NCBI RefSeq assembly: GCF_001589285.1
Contig: NZ_JEMA01000338.1
Coordinates: 1 to 56,253 of the forward strand
Length of the DNA: 56,253 bases
Direction of reading: 5' to 3'
Source: Sorangium cellulosum
Lineage (GTDB): Bacteria > Myxococcota_A > Polyangia > Polyangiales > Polyangiaceae
Below are positions 39,256 to 47,756 of the stretch, piece by piece (position 1 is the stretch's first letter; each line of letters begins with the position of its first letter). The notes beneath the pieces are model-generated. The model made no database searches, was not told the DNA's origin, and worked only from the letters and a program-made list of their open reading frames with translations. The translations under genes were made by a program, and so were the position numbers.

Positions 39256-40242
39256 TCAGGCCGCGAGCTTCTGCGCGGCGCTGTCGAGGATGTCGAGGCA
39301 GCCCGCCAGGCTGTCGCAGAAGAGCAGCTCGCGCCGCAGGGCGGACGCGCCGGGGAGGCCGCGCAGGTAGCCGGTCAGGTGGCGGCGGGTCACGCGCACG
39401 CCGTGCGGCTCGCCGCGCGCCTCGGTGTTCGCGATGAGGTGCGCGCGGCAGAGGGCGAGGCGCTCCTCGACGGTCGGCCCCGGGAGCCGCGCGCCGTGGT
39501 CGAGCAGGGCCCGGGCCTCGCGGAAGATCCAGGGGTGGTCGATCGCGGCGCGGCCGACCATCACGCCGGCGCAGCCCGTCGCGTCGAGGGCGCGGGCGGC
39601 GTCGTCGGCGGTCTTGATGTCGCCGTTCACGACGACGGGGATGGACACGACCTCGCGGGCGCGGGCGGCCCAGGTCCAGTCCGCCGCGCCGCTGTGCCCC
39701 ATCTGGGCCGTGCGGCAGTGGATCGTGAGCGCGGCGACGCCGGCGTCCTCGAGGCGACGCGCGAGGTCGACGATCGGCATGTGGGACTCGGGCCCCCAGC
39801 CGATGCGCGTCTTCACCGTGACCGGGAGCGCGACCGTGCGCACCACGAGGCGGGCCATCGCCACCATGGCCTCGGGATCGCGCAGCCAGCCCGCGCCCGC
39901 GCCGCGGCCGGCGATCTTCGGCACCCAGCAGCCGCAGTTGATGTCGAGGAACGCCGGCCCCGCCTGCTCGGCGACGCGGGCGGCCTCGGCGAGGCGCTCC
40001 GGGTTGGCGCCGTAGATCTGGATCGCGGTCGGCTGATCGTCCTCGGCCAGGGCGAGCTTGCGCCGCGCTGTCTTGCACCCGCGCAGCAGGCCCTCGACGT
40101 TGACGAACTCCGTCACGCAGAGCTCGGCGCCGAGCTCGCGGCAGACGCGGCGGAACACGGCGTCGGTCACGTCCTCCATCGGCGCGAGGACGACGGGGCG
40201 GCTTGCGAACAGCCGGCGGAAGCTTTCGGGCGAGAGGGGCAC
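39256..40242 (-). CDS. tRNA-dihydrouridine synthase
   Basis: The product is 328 residues. FMN-dependent Dus enzymes reduce uridines in tRNA. Seen here: VVLAPMEDVTDAVFRR, the proton-donor Cys in DINCGCWVPKI, KTRIGWGPES (phosphate/FMN side), IHCRTA and VNGDIKT, and GVMVGRAAIDHPWIF. The length is typical. Which Dus subgroup (A, B or C) is uncertain, so no symbol is given. It lies alone, convergent with the nucleotidase gene and divergent from the kinase gene. Confidence 0.95.
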   Translation of the reverse strand: MPLSPESFRRLFASRPVVLAPMEDVTDAVFRRVCRELGAELCVTEFVNVEGLLRGCKTARRKLALAEDDQPTAIQIYGANPERLAEAARVAEQAGPAFLDINCGCWVPKIAGRGAGAGWLRDPEAMVAMARLVVRTVALPVTVKTRIGWGPESHMPIVDLARRLEDAGVAALTIHCRTAQMGHSGAADWTWAARAREVVSIPVVVNGDIKTADDAARALDATGCAGVMVGRAAIDHPWIFREARALLDHGARLPGPTVEERLALCRAHLIANTEARGEPHGVRVTRRHLTGYLRGLPGASALRRELLFCDSLAGCLDILDSAAQKLAA

Positions 40243-40650
40243 GGTGGCGAGCTTTCAAGCATGGATCCGGCCCGTTGACCAGGGTGACCGCCGCGGCCTG
40301 TCGCGCGCTGCGCCCGCGGCCTGTCGCGCGCCGCGCCCGCCGCGCCCGATCCGGCGGCGCCGGGGCGGACGCGCCGCTGGATCGGGCGCGGCGGGCCGAG
40401 GCGTCGTCCCGAGAGGCGTGCTCTCGCGTCGCGCCGCCCCGCGGCGAGGACTCGTGATCTCGTGGAGGTGGTTGCGCGGCGTACGAACACGGCAGGTGGG
40501 GCGGCGAGGGGCCGTGTCGGTAGACCAGCCTGGGTGGTGGGAGCCGGCCACCGGCGCGGCCCGGCGTCGTGACCGAGGAAACCGGCCGGCGCGAAAGGCC
40601 TCAACGCTCGCTTGACGTTCGTCACGGCACTGGCGACCCTCGAGAGTGCC
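40243..40650. other. Divergent intergenic region containing a very long hairpin
   Basis: About 410 bases between the dus and kinase genes. It includes a 24-bp near-direct repeat (gcggcctgtcgcgcg at about 40294 and 40317) and the long inverted repeat described separately. No gene with coding character is present; both flanking promoters must lie here. Confidence 0.5.
40335..40396. repeat. 26-bp inverted repeat (hairpin), 10-nt loop
   Basis: Left arm 40335-40360 (starts gcccgccgcgcccgatcc) and right arm 40371-40396 (ends ggatcgggcgcggcgggc) pair over 26 positions, with one G-T wobble; loop cggggcggac. It begins 92 nt upstream of the dus start codon and 255 nt before the kinase start. No T-tract follows in either direction, and neither flanking gene ends there, so a terminator role is not obvious. 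Confidence 0.8.
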
Positions 40651-42306
40651 ATGAAGCGCGCGCTGGTCAGAGATGCTCTCCACGCTGAGCGCTCGGCGTC
40701 GGCGCGCATGCTCAGAGAGCGCGAGAGCCGCCCGATCGGCGGGCGGCGCAGCGTGCTGGCGGCCCACGACACGGAGAGCGTCCGCCGCGCCGTCCGCCGC
40801 GCTTTCCGGGTCGCGCTCTGGATCTGGCCGGCGTTCACGCTCGTCGACGTCTTCATGGCGACCGTGCTGTACCCCGCGGCGCCGGTGTGGCGCTGCATCG
40901 TCCTGCGCGTGGTGGAGCAGGCGCTCGCCTTCACTGTGTACCGGCTCGCGGGGCGCCCGACGGTCTCCGGGCGCGTCGTGCTCCTCGGGTACGACGCTGC
41001 GTTCCTCTCCGCCGCCATCTTCATCTCGCTGATGGCGCTCGATTTCGGCGGCCTCACGAGCGCGTACATGCACGGGCTCTCCATCGTCGTGCTGCTCCGC
41101 ACGGCGCTCGTGCCGGCGCCGTTCGGCAAGGCGCTCGTCGCCTCCGCGCCCATGTTCCTCGCCTTCCCGGCGACGATGGGCATCGCCGCCCTCTTCTCGC
41201 CGTCGATCCTCGCGTCGTGGCTCGACCCGACGACGCTGCTCACGGCCGCGAGCCACTACATCTTCGTGCCGGCCTCCGGGGTGATCGGGGCGCTGTCGAG
41301 CCACGTCGTGTGGGCCGCGCAGCAGCAGGTCTATCAGGCGCGCAAGCTGGGCAGGTACCGGCTCGAGGCGCCGATCGGCAAAGGGGGGATGAGCGAGGTC
41401 TGGCTCGCCTGGGACGAGACGCTCCAGCGCGACGTCGCCCTCAAGCTCCTCAGGACGCGCGACGCGCCCGACGCGGCGGTGCTGAGGCGCTTCGAGCAGG
41501 AGGCGCACGCGGCCAGCAAGCTGAGCGATCCGCACACGATCCGGATCTTCGACTTCGGCGCGAGCGACGACGGCATTTACTACATCGCGATGGAGCGCCT
41601 GCGCGGGGCCGATCTCGCGGCGATCGTGCGCAGCTACGGCCCCATGCCCGTGGCGCGCGCCCTGCGCTTCGCCTTGCAAGCGTGCCGCTCGCTCATCGAG
41701 GCGCACGAGGCCGGGATCATCCACCGGGACATCAAGCCGCAGAACCTGTTCGTCACCCGCGTGGGGGACGACCACGATTTCCTGAAGCTGCTCGACTTCG
41801 GCGTCGCGCGGATGGTCGAGGGCGGCCGGGACGCCGAGCTGACGAACAGCGGCATGCTCTGCGGCACGCCAGCGTACATGGCGCCCGAGGTGTGCCGCGG
41901 CGATCGCGCGGACGCGCGCAGCGACATCTACTCGCTCGGGGGCACGCTCTATTTCCTGCTCACGGGCGAGCTGCCGTTCGAGGGCTCGTCGTCGGGACAG
42001 CTCTTCGCCGCGCACATGACGAAGGCGCCCGCCGCGCCGTCGGTGCGCCGCGGCCCTGCCGTCCCGCGCGCGGTCGACCGCCTCGTCCTGCGGTGCCTCG
42101 CGAAGGACCCCCGCCACCGCTTCCAGAGCGCGCGCACGCTGTTCGACGCGCTCCTGCCGCTCCTCGACGAGTCCGCCTGGAGCGCGGCGGACGCCGAGCG
42201 CTTCTGGGCGGCGAGCCGCGCGGAGAAGCTCGGCCACCCCGAGGTGCCGCCCGAGCGCGTCGCCCCGACGCGGGGCGGCTCGACGCGCTCGGCCACGGCG
42301 CGCTGA
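40651..42306 (+). CDS. Membrane Ser/Thr protein kinase with N-terminal multi-helix sensor
   Basis: The product is 551 residues from ATG 40651; the frame extends to TTG 40612. The first about 220 residues hold about six hydrophobic helices (IWPAFTLVDVFMATVLY, FLSAAIFISLMAL, ALVASAPMFLAFPATMGIAAL). A kinase domain follows (about 232-510): GKGGMSEVW, VALKLL, HRDIKPQN (about 359) with the usual Lys, LLDFGVARM and GTPAYMAPEV. The membrane part is not a known sensor fold to me. The protein resembles the many myxobacterial receptor kinases but with the sensor N-terminal. Confidence 0.92.
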   Translation: MKRALVRDALHAERSASARMLRERESRPIGGRRSVLAAHDTESVRRAVRRAFRVALWIWPAFTLVDVFMATVLYPAAPVWRCIVLRVVEQALAFTVYRLAGRPTVSGRVVLLGYDAAFLSAAIFISLMALDFGGLTSAYMHGLSIVVLLRTALVPAPFGKALVASAPMFLAFPATMGIAALFSPSILASWLDPTTLLTAASHYIFVPASGVIGALSSHVVWAAQQQVYQARKLGRYRLEAPIGKGGMSEVWLAWDETLQRDVALKLLRTRDAPDAAVLRRFEQEAHAASKLSDPHTIRIFDFGASDDGIYYIAMERLRGADLAAIVRSYGPMPVARALRFALQACRSLIEAHEAGIIHRDIKPQNLFVTRVGDDHDFLKLLDFGVARMVEGGRDAELTNSGMLCGTPAYMAPEVCRGDRADARSDIYSLGGTLYFLLTGELPFEGSSSGQLFAAHMTKAPAAPSVRRGPAVPRAVDRLVLRCLAKDPRHRFQSARTLFDALLPLLDESAWSAADAERFWAASRAEKLGHPEVPPERVAPTRGGSTRSATAR

Positions 42307-42538
42307 ACCCACGATACGAGAGCGCCGCGCGCGTTTGGCCCGGCCGGCGTCCATTCATGACGTCGTCGCCGCACGGGAAAAGTGCATCGAAACGGTCAGG
42401 AAACACACGAGAAACTCCGATGTTGGCTCCTCGCATGTACTACCTGGATGCCAGTGCAGAGCATGCATTGATCGGATATCGCTGCTTAGAATCGCCGTGA
42501 TTCATCGCAGCCCGCGCCCGATCTGACGAGGAGGACAG

Positions 42539-43915
42539 ATGTCGACGTTGATCACCGAGTGGAACCCCGATGATGACGCGTTCTGGGAGAAGACAGGGAA
42601 ACGGATCGCCCGTCGGAACCTCATCTGGTCGATCATCGCCGAGAACATCGGCTTTTCCGTCTGGCTGCTCTGGAGCGTGACGGCCACCCGGCTCCCCAAG
42701 GTCGGCTTCAACTACACGACGGACCAGCTCTTCCTGCTGGTCGCGATCCCGGGCCTCGTCGGCGCGCTGATCCGGTTCCCGTACACGTTCGCCGTCCCGA
42801 AATTCGGCGGGCGCAACTGGACGATCGTCAGCGCGCTCTTGCTGCTCATTCCGACGATCTCGCTCTCGATGCTCGTGACGAGGCCCGACACGCCGTTCTG
42901 GCTGATGGCGGTCGCGGCCGGGACCGCGGGGCTCGGCGGCGGCAACTTCGCCTCCAGCATGGCGAACATCTCCTTCTTCTACCCGGACAAGAAGAAGGGC
43001 CTGGCGCTCGGGCTCAACGCCGCCGGCGGCAACATCGGCGTCAGCAACGTGCAGCTCCTCGTGCCCCTGCTCATCGGGCCCGGCGCGGTCGCGACGGCGA
43101 TCGGCGGGTATCACACCGAGTCGGGCATCTACCTGCAGAACGCCGGGCTGATGTGGATCCCCCTCATCCTCCTCTCGGCGGCCGGCGCGTACTTCTTCAT
43201 GAACAACCTGGCGACCGCGAAGTCGAACTTCAAGGAACAGATGGCCGCCACCAGGAACAAGCACACCTGGATCATCGCGTGGCTGTACATCGGGACGTTC
43301 GGCTCGTTCATCGGCTACTCGGCGGCGCTGCCGCTCCTGCTCAAGATGCAGTTCCCGACCGTGACCCTCGAGCTCACGTTCCTGGGCGCGCTCATCGGCT
43401 CGGTGGCGCGGCCGTTCGGCGGCTACCTCGCGGACAAGATCGGCGGGGCGCGCATCACGTTCTGGAACTTCGTTGTGATGGGGCTCGCGTCGCTCGGGAT
43501 CATCCACTTCCTGAACGAGAAGAGCTACGCCGGGGTCGTCACGCTGTTCATGGTCATGTTCATCACGACCGGTATCGGGAACGGCTCGACCTTCCGGATG
43601 GTCCCGGTCCTCTTCCGGCGCGATCACCTGCGCGCGGCGCAGGGCAGGGGCGAGGCGGCGCGCGTCGAGGCGCTCACCACGGCGCGCCGCCAGAGCGCCG
43701 CTGTCCTCGGCCTCACCTCGGCGATCGGGGCGCTCGGCGGCTTCTTCATCCCGCGCAGCTTCGGCGCCTCGATCAAGGCGACGGGCGGGGCCACGACGGC
43801 GCTCTCGTATTTCTTCGTCTTCTATCTCACCTGCATGGCCGTCACGTGGTGGTGCTACATGAGGACCCGATTCCTCGTGAACCGCATCCCGAGCCTCGCC
43901 GAGGCCGACGCTTGA
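42539..43915 (+). CDS. narK: Nitrate/nitrite transporter, NarK family
   Basis: The product is 458 residues, a 12-helix major facilitator of the NarK/NasA class. The two nitrate signatures are visible, GLGGGNFASSMANISFFYP in helix 5 and GIGNGSTFRMVP in helix 11. The binding arginines are probably in LIRFPY and TFRMVP. Strong GAGGAGG site 5 nt before ATG 42539. No nitrate reductase, nitrite reductase or regulator is near, so the direction (uptake for assimilation or exchange) cannot be told. Confidence 0.94.
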   Translation: MSTLITEWNPDDDAFWEKTGKRIARRNLIWSIIAENIGFSVWLLWSVTATRLPKVGFNYTTDQLFLLVAIPGLVGALIRFPYTFAVPKFGGRNWTIVSALLLLIPTISLSMLVTRPDTPFWLMAVAAGTAGLGGGNFASSMANISFFYPDKKKGLALGLNAAGGNIGVSNVQLLVPLLIGPGAVATAIGGYHTESGIYLQNAGLMWIPLILLSAAGAYFFMNNLATAKSNFKEQMAATRNKHTWIIAWLYIGTFGSFIGYSAALPLLLKMQFPTVTLELTFLGALIGSVARPFGGYLADKIGGARITFWNFVVMGLASLGIIHFLNEKSYAGVVTLFMVMFITTGIGNGSTFRMVPVLFRRDHLRAAQGRGEAARVEALTTARRQSAAVLGLTSAIGALGGFFIPRSFGASIKATGGATTALSYFFVFYLTCMAVTWWCYMRTRFLVNRIPSLAEADA

Positions 43916-43989
43916 TGTGCGCGGGCCGCGCGGGGAATGGCCCGCCGCCGGGCGCGCGCGGGCGAGCCCCGGACGCAGCCTGACACCGA

Positions 43990-44018
43990 GGCTCCCTCCG
44001 CGGCTGCGCGAGGGAGCC
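43990..44018 (+). terminator. Hairpin downstream of narK
   Basis: A 9-bp perfect inverted repeat (ggctccctc at 43990-43998, gagggagcc at 44010-44018) with an 11-nt loop lies 75 nt past the narK stop. No T-tract. It may serve as terminator between narK and the convergent repeat-lipoprotein gene. Confidence 0.4.
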
Positions 44019-44176
44019 CGGCTCGCCAGGAGTGCGCGAGCGTTCTGCGAGCGGGGTGTGATGCCCTGACAGCGTGAAGCGCCGCGGCGAGGACCGAGCC
44101 GCGGCGCTGCCGCCTTTCGCGCTCTCAGCGAGCGCCGCGCGTCCACGTCACCGTGCCGCGCGGCTCGGAGCGCCCA

Positions 44177-45070
44177 CTACCAGCCGCAGCCGCTCCAGCC
44201 GCCGCAGCCGCCGCCCCAGCCCCAGGGCCGGAAGCCGAAGCCGCCGCCCCAGCCCCAGGGCCGGAAGCCGAAGCCGCCGCCCCAGCCCCAGGGCCGGAAG
44301 CCGAAGCCGCCGCCCCAGCCCCAGGGCCGGAAGCCGAAGCCGCCGCCCCAGCCCCAGGGCCGGAAGCCGAAGCCGCCGCCCCAGCCCCAGGGCCGGAAGC
44401 CGAAGCCGCCGCCCCAGCCCCAGGGCCGGAAGCCGAAGCCGCCGCCCCAGCCCCAGGGCCGGAAGCCGAAGCCGCCGCCCCAGCCCCAGGGCCGGAAGCC
44501 GAAGCCGCCGCCCCAGCCCCAGGGCCGGAAGCCGAAGCCGCCGCCCCAGCCCCAGGGCCGGAAGCCGAAGCCGCCGCCCCAGCCCCAGGGCCGGAAGCCG
44601 AAGCCGCCGCCCCAGCCCCAGGGCCGGAAGCCGAAGCCGCCGCCCCAGCCCCAGGGCCGGAAGCCGAAGCCGCCGCCCCAGCCCCAGGGCCGGAAGCCGA
44701 AGCCGCCCCAGGGCCGGAAGCCGCCCCAGCCTCCCCCCCAACCCCAGAAGCGCGACGCGTCGGGGTTCGCGCCGGCGCTCTCCTCCTCACCGGGGCCCGT
44801 CGAGCCGGGGTCCGTCGAGCCGGGGTTCGCCGAGCCGGGGTTCGCCGAGCCGGGGTCTGCTGCGCTCGCGTTCTCCGAGCTCACGTCCATCGCGGGCTCC
44901 GCGCTCAACGCCTGATCCGCGGAGTCCGTCTCCTCGGTCTGAGACGCCTGCTGCGTCTCGTCGACCGGGGTCCTCATGTCGTCCGACGCCGTCGTCTCGG
45001 CCATGCAACCGGCTGCGGACAGAGCCGTCGACAGGGCGACGAGCGATGCGAACTTCGTCAATTGGCTCAT
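44177..45070 (-). CDS. Lipoprotein built from aromatic 11-residue repeats
   Basis: The product is 297 residues. The signal peptide ends in lipobox LSAAGCMAE, so it is exported and lipid-anchored. Then an acidic/Ser-rich stretch (25-75) and a five-residue repeat of the NPGSA/DPGST type. From residue 107 the protein is made of Gly, Phe, Trp, Arg and Pro: an RFWGWGGGWGGFRPWG start, then fifteen exact copies of GFGFRPWGWGG (residues 123-287), and the tail GCGGWSGCGW. No catalytic domain is present. The Trp/Phe/Arg repeat suggests a surface or matrix structural or adhesive role (inference). Long open frames in the other five frames over the repeat are artefacts of its 33-bp period. Confidence 0.85.
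   Translation of the reverse strand: MSQLTKFASLVALSTALSAAGCMAETTASDDMRTPVDETQQASQTEETDSADQALSAEPAMDVSSENASAADPGSANPGSANPGSTDPGSTGPGEEESAGANPDASRFWGWGGGWGGFRPWGGFGFRPWGWGGGFGFRPWGWGGGFGFRPWGWGGGFGFRPWGWGGGFGFRPWGWGGGFGFRPWGWGGGFGFRPWGWGGGFGFRPWGWGGGFGFRPWGWGGGFGFRPWGWGGGFGFRPWGWGGGFGFRPWGWGGGFGFRPWGWGGGFGFRPWGWGGGFGFRPWGWGGGCGGWSGCGW
44210..44704 (-). repeat. Fifteen identical 33-bp tandem repeats
   Basis: The unit encodes GFGFRPWGWGG. The gggccgg core recurs at 44225 and every 33 bases to 44687, then once more at 44711 in a shortened unit (24 bp). All fifteen copies are identical at every position, including third-codon positions, which indicates recent expansion or gene conversion rather than protein-level selection alone. 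Confidence 0.95.
44799..44858 (-). repeat. Four 15-bp tandem repeats in the same gene
   Basis: Units at 44799, 44814, 44829 and 44844, each 15 bp with the core gagccgggg, encode NPGSA/DPGST-type pentapeptides between the lipobox region and the aromatic repeats. They differ at two or three positions, unlike the 33-bp array. Confidence 0.85.
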
Positions 45071-45600
45071 GTTCCCATTCTCCTGTGCACATCAATCCAT
45101 GTGGGATGGAGTCATCGCTCGTCGCGGTGACAGGCGATGACACGCGAGGACCTGAGCTTCCCCGCCGCGGGATCATGTGTGGTGTCTGGGGAGTGATGTC
45201 GATTGGCGCAGAAAGGACACCTGAGACACCATGGATGCTTTCAGCGACGAACCCGCGCGCTCCGCGAGCGCGGGGCCCGCGCGGCCGCGTGGCGCTCGCC
45301 GGCCCACGGTCTCACGACGCGCGGCGCGCGCCCTCCCAGGTCTCGCGCGCCGGTGAGCCAGGCGAGCCAGGCACATGGCCCGGACCGCCGACGCCGAGGA
45401 GCGTGTTGGACCGCGACGCCATGGACAATCCCGCCTGAAAAGGCCTATCCTTGTAAGGCCGCCGTGACGCTCACCTCGGATACGAGCGGCTCGAACAATG
45501 GAGATGGCGCGGCGCGCCAACGGGCTCCAAACCCTGAGCGATCGCCGCGGGGCAGGCGGCGATGCGCGGCAAAGGATGCATCACGAAGGCTCGCGAGATC
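45071..45600. other. Non-coding stretch upstream of the repeat lipoprotein
   Basis: About 530 bases. Open frames on both strands lack ribosome sites and recognisable content. The region must contain the promoter of the repeat lipoprotein gene (minus strand). Its right part merges with the degraded STAS-like gene, so it may be decayed sequence. Confidence 0.4.
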
Positions 45601-45966
45601 GTGACGTCTGCCCGGATACTCCGGCTCGAAGAAGATGGGATCATCCGGGCGACCGCGTTCGCTGTGCACATGAGCCTGACCTTCGCGTAGGAGGTGGTCA
45701 GAGCCACTATCGAGCTCGCCGACGGCGCGCCGCGCCCCGTCCTGGTCGATACGAGAGCGCAGAAGTCGGTGCATCGGGTAGCGCGGGAGTAGTTCGCAGG
45801 AGCGGAGGCCGCGAAGGGGCGCTGCGCGCTCGCGCTGCTCGTGGGCTCACCCGTGAGCAAGGCGATCGGGCGCTTCCTCCTCGCGCTGTCGCAGGCGTCC
45901 GCGCCGCGGAAGCTGTTCACGACCGAGGAGGACGCCGCGCGCTGGCTGCGGGGGTTCCTCCGTCGA
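45601..45966 (+). pseudogene. STAS-like (DUF7793-type) gene disrupted by two TAG codons
   Basis: In the frame starting at GTG 45601 the translation reads through a coherent about 120-residue protein: ILRLEEDGIIRATAFAV, then TIELADGAPRPVLVDTR, then LLVGSPVSKAIGRFLLA and LFTTEEDAARWLRGF. This matches a small myxobacterial STAS/SpoIIAA-like family (I recall DUF7793, to be checked). Two in-frame stops, TAG at 45688-45690 and TAG at 45790-45792, break it. No frameshift is needed between the pieces. It is therefore a recent pseudogene, or, less likely, a gene read through at TAG. Confidence 0.7.
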
Positions 45967-46077
45967 GCGACGGGGCCATCCAGCGCGCGAATCGCGCGGC
46001 GCTGGAGCGCCTCGGCCATGCGAAGGGCGGAGATCCTGGAGCAGCCGGTGGAGCGGGTGTCGCGGGCAGGCGCGGCG

Positions 46078-46217
46078 CTGTGCTTGATCGAGCGCGTCCG
46101 GCGCGCAGGTCGTGCTCACCGGGATCCGGCCGGACGTGGCGACGACGATGACGGTGCTCCGCATCGAGCTCGGCGACGCGCGGCACGCTCAAGGACGGCA
46201 TCGCCTACGCGGAGGGC
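46078..46217 (+). pseudogene. Remnant of an RsbR-type STAS domain with frameshifts
   Basis: Pieces of the RsbR C-terminal STAS signature occur in three frames in order: LIERVRRAG (frame of 45841), then AQVVLTGIRPDVATTM from 46103, then TRGTLKDGIAYAEGR from 46176. An intact RsbR has these as one block of the type LTGIRP...GTLQDGIAYA. The two frame changes (near 46101 and 46172-46176) show that the gene is dead. The N-terminal part is missing or unrecognisable. Confidence 0.65.
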
Positions 46218-46280
46218 AGGCACGGCCGCCGCGCCGCGCCACGGACCCGGTAGGCGCGCCAGAGGCGCCGGGGGGCCGGT

Positions 46281-46317
46281 CCGGGCTGGGGCCCTGCCCC
46301 GGGGGGCCCGAGCCCGG
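46281..46317 (-). terminator. Strong hairpin closing the branched-chain amino-acid operon
   Basis: Arms 46281-46294 and 46304-46317 pair with 13 of 14 positions (one mismatch) around a 9-nt loop. It begins 1-2 nt after the stop codon of the last minus-strand gene. The following bases lack a T-tract, so it is a strong but not classical terminator. Confidence 0.55.
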
Positions 46318-46318
46318 C

Positions 46319-46606
46319 TCACGCCATGATCTCGCCGTCGTAGAAAGCGATGTGCGCGGCCCGGAGCGCCTGCTCGCCGCCCATGCCGCGGTGGTGGCGC
46401 CGGAATACCTCGGATCTGGGGTACTCCTGGAAGGCCTCCCGGCTCTCCCACCTCGAGACCGCCTTGAGGCTGCCGTCGTCCAGCCAGATCTCGAGGCCGA
46501 GAAAGCCGGAGAACTGCCGCATCTCCGGCGCTGCCCGCCGGAAGCTCTCCACCATGGCCTGAAGCGCCGCCGCGGAGGCCGTGATGGTGTTGACGACGAT
46601 GAACAT
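46319..46606 (-). CDS. Antibiotic-biosynthesis monooxygenase (ABM) domain protein
   Basis: The product is 95 residues, one ferredoxin-like ABM domain. It begins MFIVVNTITAS (an Asn at position 6 as in IsdG/HmoA), with SGFLGLEIWLDDG, VSRWES and FRRHHRGMGGEQ, which keep the Asn-Trp-His pattern of haem-degrading relatives. It may be a haem or small-molecule monooxygenase. It lies 85 nt after leuB on the same strand and before the hairpin, so it may be the last gene of that operon although no function in amino-acid synthesis is known. Confidence 0.85.
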   Translation of the reverse strand: MFIVVNTITASAAALQAMVESFRRAAPEMRQFSGFLGLEIWLDDGSLKAVSRWESREAFQEYPRSEVFRRHHRGMGGEQALRAAHIAFYDGEIMA

Positions 46607-46691
46607 GATGGATTTCTAGCGACGCGCTGGACGGCGGCAACGCGGAGCGCGAGCACCGGAGAGGGCTCCCCGGGACGCCTGAGGCGCTCGC

Positions 46692-47756
46692 TCAGGCCGC
46701 GAGCTTCGCCCGCACGGCCTCGCCCATGCCCTGGGTCGACAGCTTGCCGCCGAGGTCCGCGGTCCGGGCGCCACCCGCGATCGCCTGGGCGACGGCGCGC
46801 TCGAGCGCGGCCGCCTCCTTGTCGAGCCGCAGCGAGTGCCGGAGCAGCATGGCGGCGCTCAGGATCGTGCCCACCGGGTTGGCGATCCCCTTGCCGGCGA
46901 TGTCCGGCGCCGAGCCGTGGATCGGCTCGTACACCCCGCGCGTGCCGTCGCCCAGCGACGCGCTCGGAAGCACGCCCAGCGAGCCGGCCAGCACGGCGGC
47001 CTCGTCGGTCAGGATGTCGCCGAACATGTTCTCGGTGACGATGACGTCGAACGCCGACGCGGACGTGATGAGCCGCATCGCGCACGAGTCGACGAGCTGG
47101 TGCTCGATGCGGATGTCGGGGTGGCGGCCCGCGACCTCGGTCGCGACCGTGCGCCAGAGCCGCGACGACTCGAGGACGTTCGCCTTGTCGACGGACGTGA
47201 CGAGCCGCCGGCGCGACGCGGCGAGGCGGAACGCGAGCTCGACGACGCGCTGGATCTCCTCGTCCGTGTACTCGAGCGTGTCGACAGCGCGCCGGCGCCC
47301 GTTCACCTCCTCGCGGAGCCGTGGCTTGCCGAAGTAGAGCCCGCCCGTGAGCTCCCGGACGACCATGATGTCGACGTCCGCGAGCCGCTCCGGCTTGAGC
47401 GGGGAGGCCTGGATGAGCTCGGGGAACAGCCGGATCGGCCGCAGGTTCGCGTACAGGCCGAGGCCTTGGCGCAGCGCGAGCAGCCCCTGCTCGGGGCGGA
47501 CGCTCGCGTTCGGGTTGTCCCACTTGGGGCCGCCGACCGCGCCGAGCAGGACGGCGTCCGCCGCGCGGCACGCGTCGAGCGTCTCCGGCGCGAGCGCCGT
47601 GCCGGTCGCGTCGATCGCGCAACCGCCGATCAGGTGCTCCGTGTACGTGAAGCTGTGGCCGAACTGGGCGGCGACAGCGTCGAGGGTGACGCGCGTTTCC
47701 GCGACGATCTCGACGCCGATGCCGTCGCCGGGCAAAAGAACGATATTGGCCTTCAT
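46692..47756 (-). CDS. leuB: 3-isopropylmalate dehydrogenase
   Basis: The product is 354 residues from ATG 47756, which overlaps the cimA stop (ATGA). It oxidises and decarboxylates 3-isopropylmalate, and also the methyl analogue on the citramalate route. Signature elements: [35 protein letters not shown], and [19 protein letters not shown] with [16 protein letters not shown], the metal/NAD site. Length is normal. The longer open frame upstream is a shadow of cimA. Confidence 0.97.
   Translation of the reverse strand: MKANIVLLPGDGIGVEIVAETRVTLDAVAAQFGHSFTYTEHLIGGCAIDATGTALAPETLDACRAADAVLLGAVGGPKWDNPNASVRPEQGLLALRQGLGLYANLRPIRLFPELIQASPLKPERLADVDIMVVRELTGGLYFGKPRLREEVNGRRRAVDTLEYTDEEIQRVVELAFRLAASRRRLVTSVDKANVLESSRLWRTVATEVAGRHPDIRIEHQLVDSCAMRLITSASAFDVIVTENMFGDILTDEAAVLAGSLGVLPSASLGDGTRGVYEPIHGSAPDIAGKGIANPVGTILSAAMLLRHSLRLDKEAAALERAVAQAIAGGARTADLGGKLSTQGMGEAVRAKLAA

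Noticed and set aside
42460..42538. Fnr-type site upstream of narK (ttgatcggatatc)
   Set aside because: Only one half-site fits the palindrome, so it is too weak to report as an operator.
44210..44704. CRISPR array
   Set aside because: The copies are directly adjacent, with no unique spacers, and lie inside a coding frame.
44153..45130. Plus-strand Pro/Ala/Glu-rich open frame over the 33-bp repeats
   Set aside because: All frames stay open because the repeat period is a multiple of three; only the minus frame has a lipoprotein signal.
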